A stretch of 64,000 nt of DNA. Source: Prescottella equi. Its GTDB lineage: Bacteria; Actinomycetota; Actinomycetes; Mycobacteriales; Mycobacteriaceae. The notes under the pieces were generated by a model. It saw nothing but the letters and a program-made list of their open reading frames with translations. It searched no databases and was not told the origin of the DNA. The translations under genes and the position numbers were made by a program. The stretch spans positions 1-64,000 of the forward strand of contig NZ_JAIVAH010000032.1 in the NCBI RefSeq assembly GCF_020171745.1. Reading direction: 5' to 3'. Numbering within the stretch: position 1 is the first letter of the stretch; each line of letters starts with the position of its first letter. Below, piece by piece: positions 33,307 through 41,566 of the stretch.

Positions 33307-35100
33307 TCAGTGCCCCTTGTAGATCGATTCGATCTGCTCGGCGAAACGGTCCGAGACGACGTTTCTCTTGATCTTGAGAGTGGCTGTGAGCTCACCGGAT
33401 TCCTCGGTGAGATCGCGTGGGAGAACCGCGAACCGCTTGATCGCCTCCGCGTGCGACACAGTCGTGTTGGCGTCGTCGACCACCGCCTGCAGGGCACTCC
33501 GGAGATCGGAGTCGTCCGCGAGCTCCGCCACGGTGGCCGACGCGGGCTTGCCGTTCGACACCTTCCAGTTCTCGAACGGCTCGGGATCGAGGGTGAGCAG
33601 TGCCCCGATGAACGGCCTGCCGTCCCCCACCACCACGGCCTGTGAGATCAGCACGTTCGAGCGGAGCCGATCCTCGAGCGGACCCGGCGAGACGTTCTTC
33701 CCGCCTGCCGTCACCAGCAGGTCCTTCTTCCGTCCGGTGAGAATCAGGTAGCCGTCGTCGTCGAGTTCACCGAGATCCCCCGTCCGCATCCAGGCGTGGT
33801 CGAAGACATCCGCCGTCGCCTGCTCGTTGCGCCAGTAGCCGCCGAAGACGACACCGCCCGCGAGCTCGATCTCGCCGTCCGGCGCGATCCGCACCGAGTT
33901 ACCGCTCATCGGGCGGCCCACCGTGCCGATCTTCTGCTCACCCGGCACGTTGACACAGTGCGCCGCCGTCGATTCGGTGAGGCCGTATCCCTCGAAGATG
34001 GGAATGCCCGCACCGCGGAAGAAGTGCCCGAGCCGCGGCATCAGCGCCCCACCACCCGAGATCGCCCACCAGCACTCGTTTCCCATTGCGGCGCGTAGCT
34101 TCCGGAAGACCAGGCGATCGGCGAGCGCGTGGCGCGCCTTCAGGAGGAACGACGGGCCACCGGTGTCGAGGGATTCGCTGTACTCGATCGCGGTGGACTC
34201 CGCGAAAGCGAAGGCCGCCCGCGGAATCGGGCCGCCCTTGGCCGCGGAGTGCGCCGCACTGTCCCGCACCTTCTCGAATACCCTTGGCACGCCCAGGATC
34301 ACGTTGGGACGGAACCTCTGGAACTGCTCGGCGACGGTACCGAAGTTCGACCAGTGCGCCTGGATGCCACCGGCCTCGAACATCGCCAGCGACACCGCCC
34401 GCGCGAGGACGTGCGCGAGGGGAAGGAAGGTGAGCATGCGATTCCCCGGACGCGCCACCTCACCGATCGACGCGACGAGGATCCCCCGCACCTCGGACAG
34501 GAAGTTACGGTGCGTGAGGATGCACCCCTTGGGCCGGCCGGTAGTTCCCGAGGTGTAGACGAGCGAGGCGAGATCGTCGGCGCTCACCCCGGCGATGCGC
34601 TGCTGCACGACGTCGTCGGCGAGGCCGGCGCCCTCGGCGATCAGTTTCTCGACCGCCCGATCCTCGATCTGCAGGACGCGGGCGAGGCCCGGTCCCGCGC
34701 CCGCAAACCCCGCGGCATGATGATCCCGCTCGACGATCGCCAGGACCGCTCCGGAATCCTCCACGATCCACCCGATCTGCTCGGGCGACGAGGAGTCGTA
34801 GATCGGCACGGACACCGCTCCGGCGGCCCAGATCGCGAAGTCGAACAGGGTCCACTCGAACCGGGTCGCCGAGAGCAACACGACACGATCGCCCGGCTGT
34901 ACACCGGCCGCCACCAGTCCCTTCGCGACACCGGTGACGAGGTCCGCGAATTCGGTTGCGGTGACGTCGACCCAGTCGTCGCCGATCGGCCGGGAGAACA
35001 GCACGCGCTGGGGGCTGCGGCGCGCGTGCTCGTACACGGTGTGGACGATCGATTCGCCTGCTGCGATGGTGAATCGGGCTTCGGTGCCGTACTCACGCAT
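33307..35100 (-). CDS. Long-chain acyl-CoA ligase, FadD15-like
   Basis: AMP-forming ligase of 597 residues. The P-loop Y-T-S-G-T-T-G-R-P-K-G, the L-P-L-A-H-V motif, the G-Y-G-L-T-E-S adenylate motif, and W-M-R-T-G-D-L with T-G-R-K-K-D are all present. The start M-R-E-Y-G-T-E-A-R-F-T matches the known FadD15 N-terminus and has GGAG 9 bases upstream, so ATG 35100 is preferred to 35109 or 35115. The gene start lies inside the end of the marR gene. It activates long-chain fatty acids to CoA thioesters. It is upstream of the NRPS on the same strand, so supply of an acyl starter is conceivable, but 196 bases with a palindrome separate them. Confidence 0.9.
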   Translation of the reverse strand: MREYGTEARFTIAAGESIVHTVYEHARRSPQRVLFSRPIGDDWVDVTATEFADLVTGVAKGLVAAGVQPGDRVVLLSATRFEWTLFDFAIWAAGAVSVPIYDSSSPEQIGWIVEDSGAVLAIVERDHHAAGFAGAGPGLARVLQIEDRAVEKLIAEGAGLADDVVQQRIAGVSADDLASLVYTSGTTGRPKGCILTHRNFLSEVRGILVASIGEVARPGNRMLTFLPLAHVLARAVSLAMFEAGGIQAHWSNFGTVAEQFQRFRPNVILGVPRVFEKVRDSAAHSAAKGGPIPRAAFAFAESTAIEYSESLDTGGPSFLLKARHALADRLVFRKLRAAMGNECWWAISGGGALMPRLGHFFRGAGIPIFEGYGLTESTAAHCVNVPGEQKIGTVGRPMSGNSVRIAPDGEIELAGGVVFGGYWRNEQATADVFDHAWMRTGDLGELDDDGYLILTGRKKDLLVTAGGKNVSPGPLEDRLRSNVLISQAVVVGDGRPFIGALLTLDPEPFENWKVSNGKPASATVAELADDSDLRSALQAVVDDANTTVSHAEAIKRFAVLPRDLTEESGELTATLKIKRNVVSDRFAEQIESIYKGH

Positions 35101-35572
35101 GTGCGTCATCTCCATCTCGGTCCAAGTCCTCGACAGTGTCCGCCGGCCCCCGCGCGGTGCGGAACCGACGCAGGATGCTCGCGAACTGGGAAATCTCGGT
35201 GGGCGACCAGCCGTCGACCCGCGCGCGAACCTCGTCCAGACGACGGCGGTCCGCGGCCGCGAGCACCGCGGTGCCCTGATCGGTCAGGTGCAGGGGATAG
35301 CCGATCCGGAGCGCGCCGATCTCGGTACGCACCCATCCCGAGTCCAGGCACCCACGCAGCTGTCGCGACACGGTCGAACGGTTGACTCCGAACGCGTCGG
35401 AGATGTCGGTGGCGCGACAACCAGGATTGCGGGCGACGAACGAGAGGACCGAATGCTGCGCGAACGACGGTCCACCCTGGGCCTCGCGGCCGCCTGCGAC
35501 CAGTTCGCGTGCCAACTGGACCAGTTCGGCGTGCACCTCGGCGACCTGGTCGAGCATTCGTTCGTGTTGCAC
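35093..35572 (-). CDS. MarR family transcriptional regulator
   Basis: Winged-helix regulator of 159 residues. The recognition region G-C-R-A-T-D-I-S-D-A-F-G-V-N-R-S-T-V-S-R is at about residues 51-70, and the wing follows with L-R-I-G-Y-P-L-H-L-T. The start is GTG 35572 or ATG 35557; neither has a clear ribosome binding site. The GTG lies within a perfect 7-bp palindrome, a likely autoregulatory operator. The gene overlaps the downstream fadD15-like gene, so it probably controls that ligase in response to a fatty acid or aromatic ligand. Confidence 0.85.
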   Translation of the reverse strand: MQHERMLDQVAEVHAELVQLARELVAGGREAQGGPSFAQHSVLSFVARNPGCRATDISDAFGVNRSTVSRQLRGCLDSGWVRTEIGALRIGYPLHLTDQGTAVLAAADRRRLDEVRARVDGWSPTEISQFASILRRFRTARGPADTVEDLDRDGDDAHA

Positions 35573-35580
35573 AGTGCAAC
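35566..35580. promoter_or_regulatory. Likely MarR operator palindrome
   Basis: GTTGCAC-A-GTGCAAC is a perfect 7-bp inverted repeat with one central base. It covers the proposed GTG start of the marR gene and lies in the divergent region shared with the chorismate-mutase-like gene. Its size suits a MarR dimer half-site pair. Confidence 0.6.
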
Positions 35581-35706
35581 TGTACCGCCGCCCCTCGTGC
35601 CGTGCACCGCCGGTGTACCGGACGTAACGTATAGACCGCTGCCGCGACTAACAATCAGACAGCGTCGCAGCGGCGGCCCTGCGCGCACGAGACCGAAGGA
35701 GACGAT

Positions 35707-35979
35707 GTGTCCGTTCAGACCGAATCGTTCGCCGTCCACGCCACCGGGTCGTCCGGACATGCCGACACGGCCACGCTCGACCGGCTCGAGCAGGAGATCG
35801 TCGACCTGGACGCCCTGATCCTGGAAGCAGTGCGGCGCCGCAGCGACCTGGCCCGGACCCTCACCCCGGTGGACATGACCACCCCGGCCGGCGATGCCTC
35901 GCAGTTCGACGATCTCGGTCCGGACGGGTCCGCATTCGACCGAATGCTGGCACGTCTCGCGACCCCCGGATCACGGTAG
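35707..35979 (+). CDS. Degenerate chorismate mutase-like small protein
   Basis: Protein of 90 residues with GAAGGAGA upstream of the GTG start. Residues 24-50 (L-D-R-L-E-Q-E-I-V-D-L-D-A-L-I-L-E-A-V-R-R-R) closely resemble helix 1 of mycobacterial AroQ chorismate mutase (Rv0948c-type), and L-G-P-D-G at about 69-73 matches that protein's final helix. The middle segment that carries V-H-S-R-E-x-x-V-I-E-R in true mutases is missing and replaced by a short T-P-A-G-D-A-S-Q stretch. Catalysis is therefore unlikely; it could bind an aromatic ligand or partner with DAHP synthase. It is divergent from marR. Confidence 0.75.
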   Translation: MSVQTESFAVHATGSSGHADTATLDRLEQEIVDLDALILEAVRRRSDLARTLTPVDMTTPAGDASQFDDLGPDGSAFDRMLARLATPGSR

Positions 35980-35999
35980 AACCTCCCCCGAACACACCT

Positions 36000-36049
36000 C
36001 GAGCCGTCTCCACGCCCGTGACTTCCATCACGCGAGTGGAGACGGCTCG
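36000..36049. terminator. Strong bidirectional terminator
   Basis: Inverted repeat with a 14-bp perfect stem (C-GAGCCGTCTCCAC against GTGGAGACGGCTC-G), an inner CGTGA/TCACG stem and a small loop around 36022-36027. It lies between the convergent chorismate-mutase-like gene and the GntR gene. Confidence 0.88.
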
Positions 36050-36079
36050 GTCGTCTTCCCCGCAGGTGCCCGACGAACG

Positions 36080-36784
36080 TCAGCGTCGCCCGTGCAGCGC
36101 GTGCGCGGTGATCGCGCTGATCGCCCGCTGCTCGACGACGTCCAGCGAGTCGCCCACGTGGGCGTGCAGCGACGCGAGCGCCCCGGCCAGCTCCCCGTCC
36201 AGGATCTGTTCGACGATCCCCAGATGCTCGGTCACCGTCGCGTCGACGCGTTCACGCGTCTGGTAGTCGTACATCCGCACCAGACGAATCTGACTGTTCA
36301 CCGTCGCGAGTGCCCGCGTCAGCGCCGGGTTACCGGCCGCGGTGGACAGATCGAGGTGGAACTGCTGGTCCAGCTGGACGATGTCGGGTGACGGCTCCGG
36401 CGGGTCGGCCTTCAGTTCCAGCCAACGCCGGCGAACCGATTCGAGCAGTGGCCGGTCGAATCGGAGTTCGGCGTTCGCGGATTCCTCCAGGTGGCGGGCT
36501 ATCCCCCGCAACTCCAGCGTCACCCGCAGCTCGTACAGGTCCCGGATGCTGTCGAGGTCCGGGAACATCGGGTAGTAGCCGTCGTCCCGGCGCGTGACGA
36601 TGCCGTCCGAGTGCAGCCGGACGAGCGCCTCGCGCAGCGGCGTCCGCGATACCCCGAGCGCCTCACACAGGCGTCCTTCGACCAGGCGCGCGTGCGCGGG
36701 AAGCTGCCCGCTCATGATCTGCTCACGCAGTTGCTGGTACACCTTCTCCCCCAGGCCGATGGTGGATGGTCCGGCGGTGGTCAT
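36080..36784 (-). CDS. GntR family regulator, FCD (FadR/VanR) subfamily
   Basis: Regulator of 234 residues. The N-terminal winged helix contains A-R-L-V-E-G-R-L-C-E-A-L-G-V-S-R-T-P-L-R-E-A-L at about residues 32-54, the canonical GntR core. An all-helical FCD effector domain follows, with metal-ligand candidates in D-Q-Q-F-H and T-E-H-L-G. ATG 36784 is chosen because upstream sequence lacks homology. It is the last gene of the SBP-permease-ATPase operon (19-base gap) and very likely binds the two GTATAC-type elements at 39504 and 41391. Confidence 0.88.
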   Translation of the reverse strand: MTTAGPSTIGLGEKVYQQLREQIMSGQLPAHARLVEGRLCEALGVSRTPLREALVRLHSDGIVTRRDDGYYPMFPDLDSIRDLYELRVTLELRGIARHLEESANAELRFDRPLLESVRRRWLELKADPPEPSPDIVQLDQQFHLDLSTAAGNPALTRALATVNSQIRLVRMYDYQTRERVDATVTEHLGIVEQILDGELAGALASLHAHVGDSLDVVEQRAISAITAHALHGRR

Positions 36785-36803
36785 GTCGTGCCTGCCTCTC
36801 CGG

Positions 36804-37619
36804 TCAGTGGATGGATTCGTGGACCATCGCCGCGATGCGGCGTTCGAGATCATTGAACGCCACCGAGGTCACGTCGCGGTCCTCGCCCAGATCGATGTCG
36901 ACGACGTCGCGGATGTGCCCGGGCACGCCGTGCGAGGCACCACCGGTCATCACCACCACCCGATCCGACAGGTACACGGCCTCCTCGATGCTGTGCGTGA
37001 CGAAGATGACGGTGGTCCCCTCGGCCCGCTGGATCCGAGCGAGTTCGTGCTGCAGGGTGGTTCGAGTCAGCGCGTCGAGGGCACCGAACGGCTCGTCCAT
37101 GAGCATGACGGCCGGGTTGTTAGCGAGCACCCGGGCGATCGCCACCCGCTGCTGCATACCGCCCGAGAGCTGGTGCGGGTACTGGCCGGCGAACCGCTCG
37201 AGTTGTACGGCACGGATGTACTTGTCCGCCTGAGTGTTCGCCTCCGCTCGGCCGAGGCCACGTTGCCGGGGGCCGTAGGCGACGTTCTCGCGCACCGACA
37301 TCCACGGGAACAGCCCGTAGTCCTGGAAGACGACGCCGCGATCGGGTCCCGGGCCGGCGACGGGCGTGCCGCCCACCAGGAGCTCTCCCCCGCTGTGCGA
37401 TTCGAAGCCCGCGAGCATCCGCAGCAGGGTGCTCTTGCCACAGCCGCTGGCGCCCACCAGGCACACGAACTCGCCGGATTCGATGGCGAGGTCGACGCCC
37501 GCCAGTGCCTGCACTGCACCGGGGCCTTCGCCGTACTGCTTGGCGAGATCACGGATGACGATGTCGGCGGCCTTCGTCGCGGCGGGACTCGTGCCGGGTT
37601 CGGCTACTGCATACGACAT
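36804..37619 (-). CDS. NitT/TauT-type ABC transporter ATP-binding protein
   Basis: ATPase of 271 residues. Walker A G-A-S-G-C-G-K-S-T, Q-loop F-Q-D-Y-G-L-F-P-W, signature L-S-G-G-M-Q-Q-R and Walker B V-M-L-M-D-E-P-F-G-A-L-D are followed by T-H-S-I-E-E-A. AAGGA precedes the ATG. It lies between the permease (37-base gap) and the GntR gene. It energises an importer of the nitrate/sulfonate/taurine class whose substrate is suggested by the co-regulated allophanate hydrolase to be a urea-related nitrogen compound. Confidence 0.9.
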   Translation of the reverse strand: MSYAVAEPGTSPAATKAADIVIRDLAKQYGEGPGAVQALAGVDLAIESGEFVCLVGASGCGKSTLLRMLAGFESHSGGELLVGGTPVAGPGPDRGVVFQDYGLFPWMSVRENVAYGPRQRGLGRAEANTQADKYIRAVQLERFAGQYPHQLSGGMQQRVAIARVLANNPAVMLMDEPFGALDALTRTTLQHELARIQRAEGTTVIFVTHSIEEAVYLSDRVVVMTGGASHGVPGHIRDVVDIDLGEDRDVTSVAFNDLERRIAAMVHESIH

Positions 37620-37656
37620 GGTGAGGGTCCTTTCGTCGAGAGAATCGTGCTGCGGG

Positions 37657-38475
37657 TCAGGACAACCCGGGACGTCCGCGGGTCGCGACCCGCAGGAGCC
37701 ACCCCATGAAGCGGTCGGTGACGAAGCCGGCGAGGCCGATGAAGACCATGCCCGCGATGATCAGATCCGTGCGGCTCATGTCGCGCGCCTGGGTGATCAT
37801 CGCGCCCAGACCGGTGGAGATACCCACGGTCTCGCCCACGACGAGCACCACCCAGGAGAGGCCGAGCGCGATCCGCAGGCCACTCGTGATGCTCTGCATC
37901 GCACTGGGAATCACGATCTTGTAGAGCGTCTTCGCCTTGGGGGTGCCGAGCATGGCTGCCGCCTCGAGCAGTCGGGGCGGAACCTGGGCGACACCGACGG
38001 TCGTGTTGAGCAGGATCGGGAAGAACGCGGCGACGAAGATGAGGAAGATCGTGGAGCGGTCGCCGTAGCCGATGATGAGCAGGGTCAGCGGGGCCCACGC
38101 GGTGACCGGGATGGGGCGCACCAGGTTCACGGTCGTCTCGAGTGCCCGGCGCACCGGCCCGAAGCGACCCATCAGCACACCGAGCGGGATCGCGAGCGCG
38201 GCCGCGAGGAGGAACCCGTTGAGGACCCGCAGGGTGCTGGCGGCGAGGTGGCGCCACAGCGATCCGCTGTAGGCGTCGTCGTGGACGCCGCCGACCGCGA
38301 CGTCCCACATCCGGCCCGCCACCTCGCCGGGCGGCGGCAGGAATCGCATCTGGATACCGAGCGGGAGCGTCCACCCGAAGCGGACGCCGAGACTCCAGAA
38401 GCCGACGAGCAGGGCGAGCGCGGGAAGGCCGTAGAGCACGGCGGCCTTCTTCTTCAGTGTCGATACGTCAGGCAT
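37657..38475 (-). CDS. NitT/TauT-type ABC transporter permease
   Basis: Permease of 272 residues with about six membrane helices. The BPD coupling segment is around L-L-E-A-A-A-M-L-G-T-P-K-A-K-T-L (about residues 170-185). AAGGAG precedes the ATG, which overlaps the end of the binding-protein gene by 8 bases. It pairs with the upstream lipoprotein and downstream ATPase. Confidence 0.9.
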   Translation of the reverse strand: MPDVSTLKKKAAVLYGLPALALLVGFWSLGVRFGWTLPLGIQMRFLPPPGEVAGRMWDVAVGGVHDDAYSGSLWRHLAASTLRVLNGFLLAAALAIPLGVLMGRFGPVRRALETTVNLVRPIPVTAWAPLTLLIIGYGDRSTIFLIFVAAFFPILLNTTVGVAQVPPRLLEAAAMLGTPKAKTLYKIVIPSAMQSITSGLRIALGLSWVVLVVGETVGISTGLGAMITQARDMSRTDLIIAGMVFIGLAGFVTDRFMGWLLRVATRGRPGLS

Positions 38476-39457
38476 CTGCAGACTCCTTCAGGAACGAATC
38501 GTCGACGAACTCCTCGAGGTCGGGCTCCACCGGGATCTGTCCGAGCGCCACCATCTGACGGACCAGAGCGGCCACCTGGCCGCGGTAGTCGGCGGACAGG
38601 TCCGATCGCGGCCAGATGTTCGCGATCGCGGTCGCGGCGACGTCGGGGTTCAGACCGAACTCCTCCACCACACCGCGGTGCCACGCGTCGCGATCGCCGG
38701 CCATGAACTCGGCCGTCCGGACGTGGGTATCGACGATCGTCTGCACCAGTTCGGGCTTCGCGTCGATCGTGCGCTGCGTCGTGGCCAGGCCGATGTTCAC
38801 CCGGCCCACCGGCGTGTCGTACGGCGAGACGAGGCTGTGCGCGCCGGCCTCGATCGCGGTGGCCGGGCCGAGCTCCGCGGACGCGAAGGCCGAGATCTGG
38901 CCGGTCGCAAGGGCCTTGGCCATGTCCGAGAACGGGAGGTTGACCAACTGGACGTCCCGCGCCGGGTCCAGCCCGAGCCGTGCGAGCGTCAGGCGGAGCA
39001 GGATCTCCTGCGAGGAACCGAGCGGGAAGCCGACCTTCTGCCCCCGCAGGTCGTCGACCGACTCGATACCCGGCGCCGCGACGATGCCGGTACCCCCATC
39101 GGCGGCCGATGCGACGAGCCGAACATCCTGTCCTGCAGCAGAACCCGAGAGGAACGCCGGAACGCCCGCGACACCGAAGTCGATGGCGCCACTGACCAGT
39201 GCGTTCTTGATGTCGGGCGAACTGTCGAACACGACCACGTCGACCGCGGTTCCCTCGGGAACGAATCGTTCGTAGAAGAACGGATGGAACAGGTGGGGCT
39301 GCCCCCGCAGGGTCCCGACCTTGACGACATCGGCTCGATCACCACCGCCGGCGGGCCGGGCCGCGAACGTCGAATCGATGTTGCTGCATGCCGTCGTGAA
39401 CAGCACCGCTATCGCGGCAACGACGACGGCGAACCATCGCAATGGACGAAGGGGCAT
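38468..39457 (-). CDS. NitT/TauT-type substrate-binding lipoprotein
   Basis: Solute-binding protein of 329 residues with a lipobox F-T-T-A-C (Cys24). The mature part shows the SsuA/NMT1-like pattern: K-V-G-T-L-R-G near the start, D-I-K-N-A-L-V-S-G-A-I-D-F-G-V-A-G for the ligand lobe, and D-D-L-R-G-Q-K-V-G-F-P-L-G-S. AGGAGG precedes the ATG. It is the first gene of the operon, and the GTATAC element lies 46 bases upstream of its start. The ligand is not readable from sequence. Confidence 0.88.
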   Translation of the reverse strand: MPLRPLRWFAVVVAAIAVLFTTACSNIDSTFAARPAGGGDRADVVKVGTLRGQPHLFHPFFYERFVPEGTAVDVVVFDSSPDIKNALVSGAIDFGVAGVPAFLSGSAAGQDVRLVASAADGGTGIVAAPGIESVDDLRGQKVGFPLGSSQEILLRLTLARLGLDPARDVQLVNLPFSDMAKALATGQISAFASAELGPATAIEAGAHSLVSPYDTPVGRVNIGLATTQRTIDAKPELVQTIVDTHVRTAEFMAGDRDAWHRGVVEEFGLNPDVAATAIANIWPRSDLSADYRGQVAALVRQMVALGQIPVEPDLEEFVDDSFLKESADA

Positions 39458-39503
39458 GGGGGCCTCCTGGGTAGAGATTTTCGAAAGGCACTGCAGCGAA
39501 CCG

Positions 39504-39521
39504 GTATACGACGCTGTATCC
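39504..39521. promoter_or_regulatory. Predicted GntR operator upstream of the ABC operon
   Basis: GTATACGACGCTGTATCC. It matches 15 of 18 bases of the element at 41391 in the same orientation and at the same distance (46 against 44 bases) from a minus-strand start codon. TATACC on the minus strand may also be the -10 box, so binding would block transcription. Confidence 0.75.
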
Positions 39522-39624
39522 GCTCATGAATACTGTCGTTCGACGCGATTACGCGGTGTGGTCCGCGTTGTGTTCGCAGTGTTAACGAATCTGCCCGGGA
39601 GGCCCCGTTCGCGTTACCTGGACG

Positions 39625-41346
39625 TCACGCGGGGACACCGGCGAGGAAGGCACGCCAGCCACCGAACTCGGTGATGTCCGCGCCCGCTGCCGCCGCCGCG
39701 GGCGTGCAGGTGAACCCGACCGCGTGGGTTCCGTCGGCGAGTGTCATCGCGGTGAGCGCCATCGGCTCCGGCAACGCGGCCAGGAAGGACCCGAGACCGG
39801 CCGCCGAGATGCGGTACAGCTCGCCCGGCAGGGACCGGCCCACGCCACCCTCGGCCACCCGCACCAGACCCGGCTTGGGCGGCACGGAGTCCAGGCGCAC
39901 CATGAGGTAGTCGCCGGTGGTGTCGACGGCCCGCACGAACCGCGCTCCCAGCGTCTCCAGCTGGTGGTGCAGCGGCTGTCCACGCAGGTGTGCGCCGAAC
40001 ACCGCCAGCAGAATGCCCTCCTCGGGAGCGACGACGGCCGTGTCACTCGCCACGAACCGCGCAGCCACGTCGAGCGCGACCTGGTCGCCGAACGCCGGCG
40101 TCACGGTCATCACGCCGAAGGACTCGTGCGGTTCGCCGGTCGCCGGCACCGCGACGGAGGCCAGGTCCAGCAGGTTGCAGAAGTTGGTGAAAATACCGAG
40201 CCGACGATTGATCTCGACCGGATCGGCGAGCACGTCGTCGATGAGTGGATGCTCGGTCGTCGTCGGCAGCAGCAGGGCGTCCAGATCGGCGAACAGGCCG
40301 GCGGCGTAGTGCTTCGCGGCCACGAGAACACCGGCGTCTCGCACGAACTCGTGAGCCGACGGCTCGGCCGAGCGCCGGACGATCGCGGCCACCGTCGGAT
40401 CCAGCGCCGCATCGGGGTTCGCGACGACGAACTCCCCTACCGCATCGAATCTTTCGGCGACGAGGGCGCCGTCGTAGAGCAGGCGCGCGGCCGCGAGCAA
40501 CGGAGCGATGTCCACCCGGACGATGTCGAGGCCGGCGTCCTCCGCCCGCGCCACGGCGGCCGCGAAACTGCGCCGGTAGCTCTCCGAGAGCACGTCCAGT
40601 TGCGCCTCGATCGGGACACCGACCCGGGCACGCTGCGGCGCCGCCAGCGCGACATCAGCCGGCCACGACCGGCTGCGGGGATCGGCAGCGTCGGGGCCGA
40701 TCATGATCGACATCGCCAGTCCGGCGAGGCCGACCGTGGGTGCCAGAACAGTGACGCAGTCGAAGTCCGCGCATGCCGGCACGACGCCGCGCGTCGGCAC
40801 CAGGCCGAGCGTGGGCTTGATACCTACGACACCGTTGAACGCTGCCGGAACCCGCCCCGAGCCCGCGGTATCGGTGCCGAGCGCGAAATCGACGAGGCCC
40901 AGGCCCACCGCCGCACCGGATCCCGAACTCGACCCTCCGGACACCCGATCGGGATGCGTGGCAGATCGAACGACGCCGTACGGGCTGCGGGTGCCGACGA
41001 GCCCCGTCGCGAACTGGTCCAGGTTCGTCTTGCCGACAAGGACCGCGCCGGCGGCGACGAGCCGATCCACCGCCGGTGACGACGCATCGGCGACGTACGC
41101 GAACTCGGGGCAGGCCGCCGTGGTCGGCAGTCCGGCCACGTCGATGTTGTCCTTGACGGCGAACACCGTGCCCGCGAGGGGCAGCGATTCACCGGCCGCG
41201 ACTCGACGCTCCACGTCGGCGGCGTCGGAGAGGACGTCCGGCTCGGGCCGCACGTGGATCCACACCTCGGGACGGGCACTCTCGGCGATGCGTGCGAAAG
41301 CCGCCCGCACGCGTTCGGTGGGGGTGCTGGCGTCGAATGTCGTCAT
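39625..41346 (-). CDS. atzF: Allophanate hydrolase (AtzF-type)
   Basis: Amidase-signature enzyme of 573 residues, full length with the C-terminal domain of AtzF. The Ser-cisSer-Lys triad is visible: Lys65 in A-V-K-D-N, Ser139 in S-G-G-S-S-S-G, Ser163 in T-A-G-S-G-R. The spacing 65/139/163 equals that of AtzF 91/165/189 as I recall it. It splits allophanate to ammonia and CO2 (two steps), the last step of urea carboxylase, guanidine or biuret breakdown. No urea carboxylase or biuret hydrolase gene is in this window. Its promoter element is shared with the adjacent ABC operon. Confidence 0.88.
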   Translation of the reverse strand: MTTFDASTPTERVRAAFARIAESARPEVWIHVRPEPDVLSDAADVERRVAAGESLPLAGTVFAVKDNIDVAGLPTTAACPEFAYVADASSPAVDRLVAAGAVLVGKTNLDQFATGLVGTRSPYGVVRSATHPDRVSGGSSSGSGAAVGLGLVDFALGTDTAGSGRVPAAFNGVVGIKPTLGLVPTRGVVPACADFDCVTVLAPTVGLAGLAMSIMIGPDAADPRSRSWPADVALAAPQRARVGVPIEAQLDVLSESYRRSFAAAVARAEDAGLDIVRVDIAPLLAAARLLYDGALVAERFDAVGEFVVANPDAALDPTVAAIVRRSAEPSAHEFVRDAGVLVAAKHYAAGLFADLDALLLPTTTEHPLIDDVLADPVEINRRLGIFTNFCNLLDLASVAVPATGEPHESFGVMTVTPAFGDQVALDVAARFVASDTAVVAPEEGILLAVFGAHLRGQPLHHQLETLGARFVRAVDTTGDYLMVRLDSVPPKPGLVRVAEGGVGRSLPGELYRISAAGLGSFLAALPEPMALTAMTLADGTHAVGFTCTPAAAAAGADITEFGGWRAFLAGVPA

Positions 41347-41390
41347 CGGTGGCCGCTTTCTCGCACGGGCCGCACAACCGGCCCAACCAT

Positions 41391-41408
41391 GTATACGTCG
41401 CTGTATAC
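41391..41408. promoter_or_regulatory. Predicted GntR operator upstream of allophanate hydrolase
   Basis: GTATACGTCGCTGTATAC, two GTATAC boxes six bases apart, 44 bases before the atzF start codon. FCD-type GntR regulators commonly bind GTATAC-like palindromes. TATACA on the minus strand could be the -10 box. Confidence 0.78.
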
Positions 41409-41566
41409 GCTAGGTGAGCTGCTGTTACATCCGCGCTACACGGAGTGACGATCACGTGTCCGATCGCGCTCCGCCCGGTCGACCGTTCGGCGAGCCGATC
41501 TGCAGGGGCACTGCCCGCGTGCGATATTCACTGGAATCGATCCGACGTCTTCCAGGAGTGTTCGCG

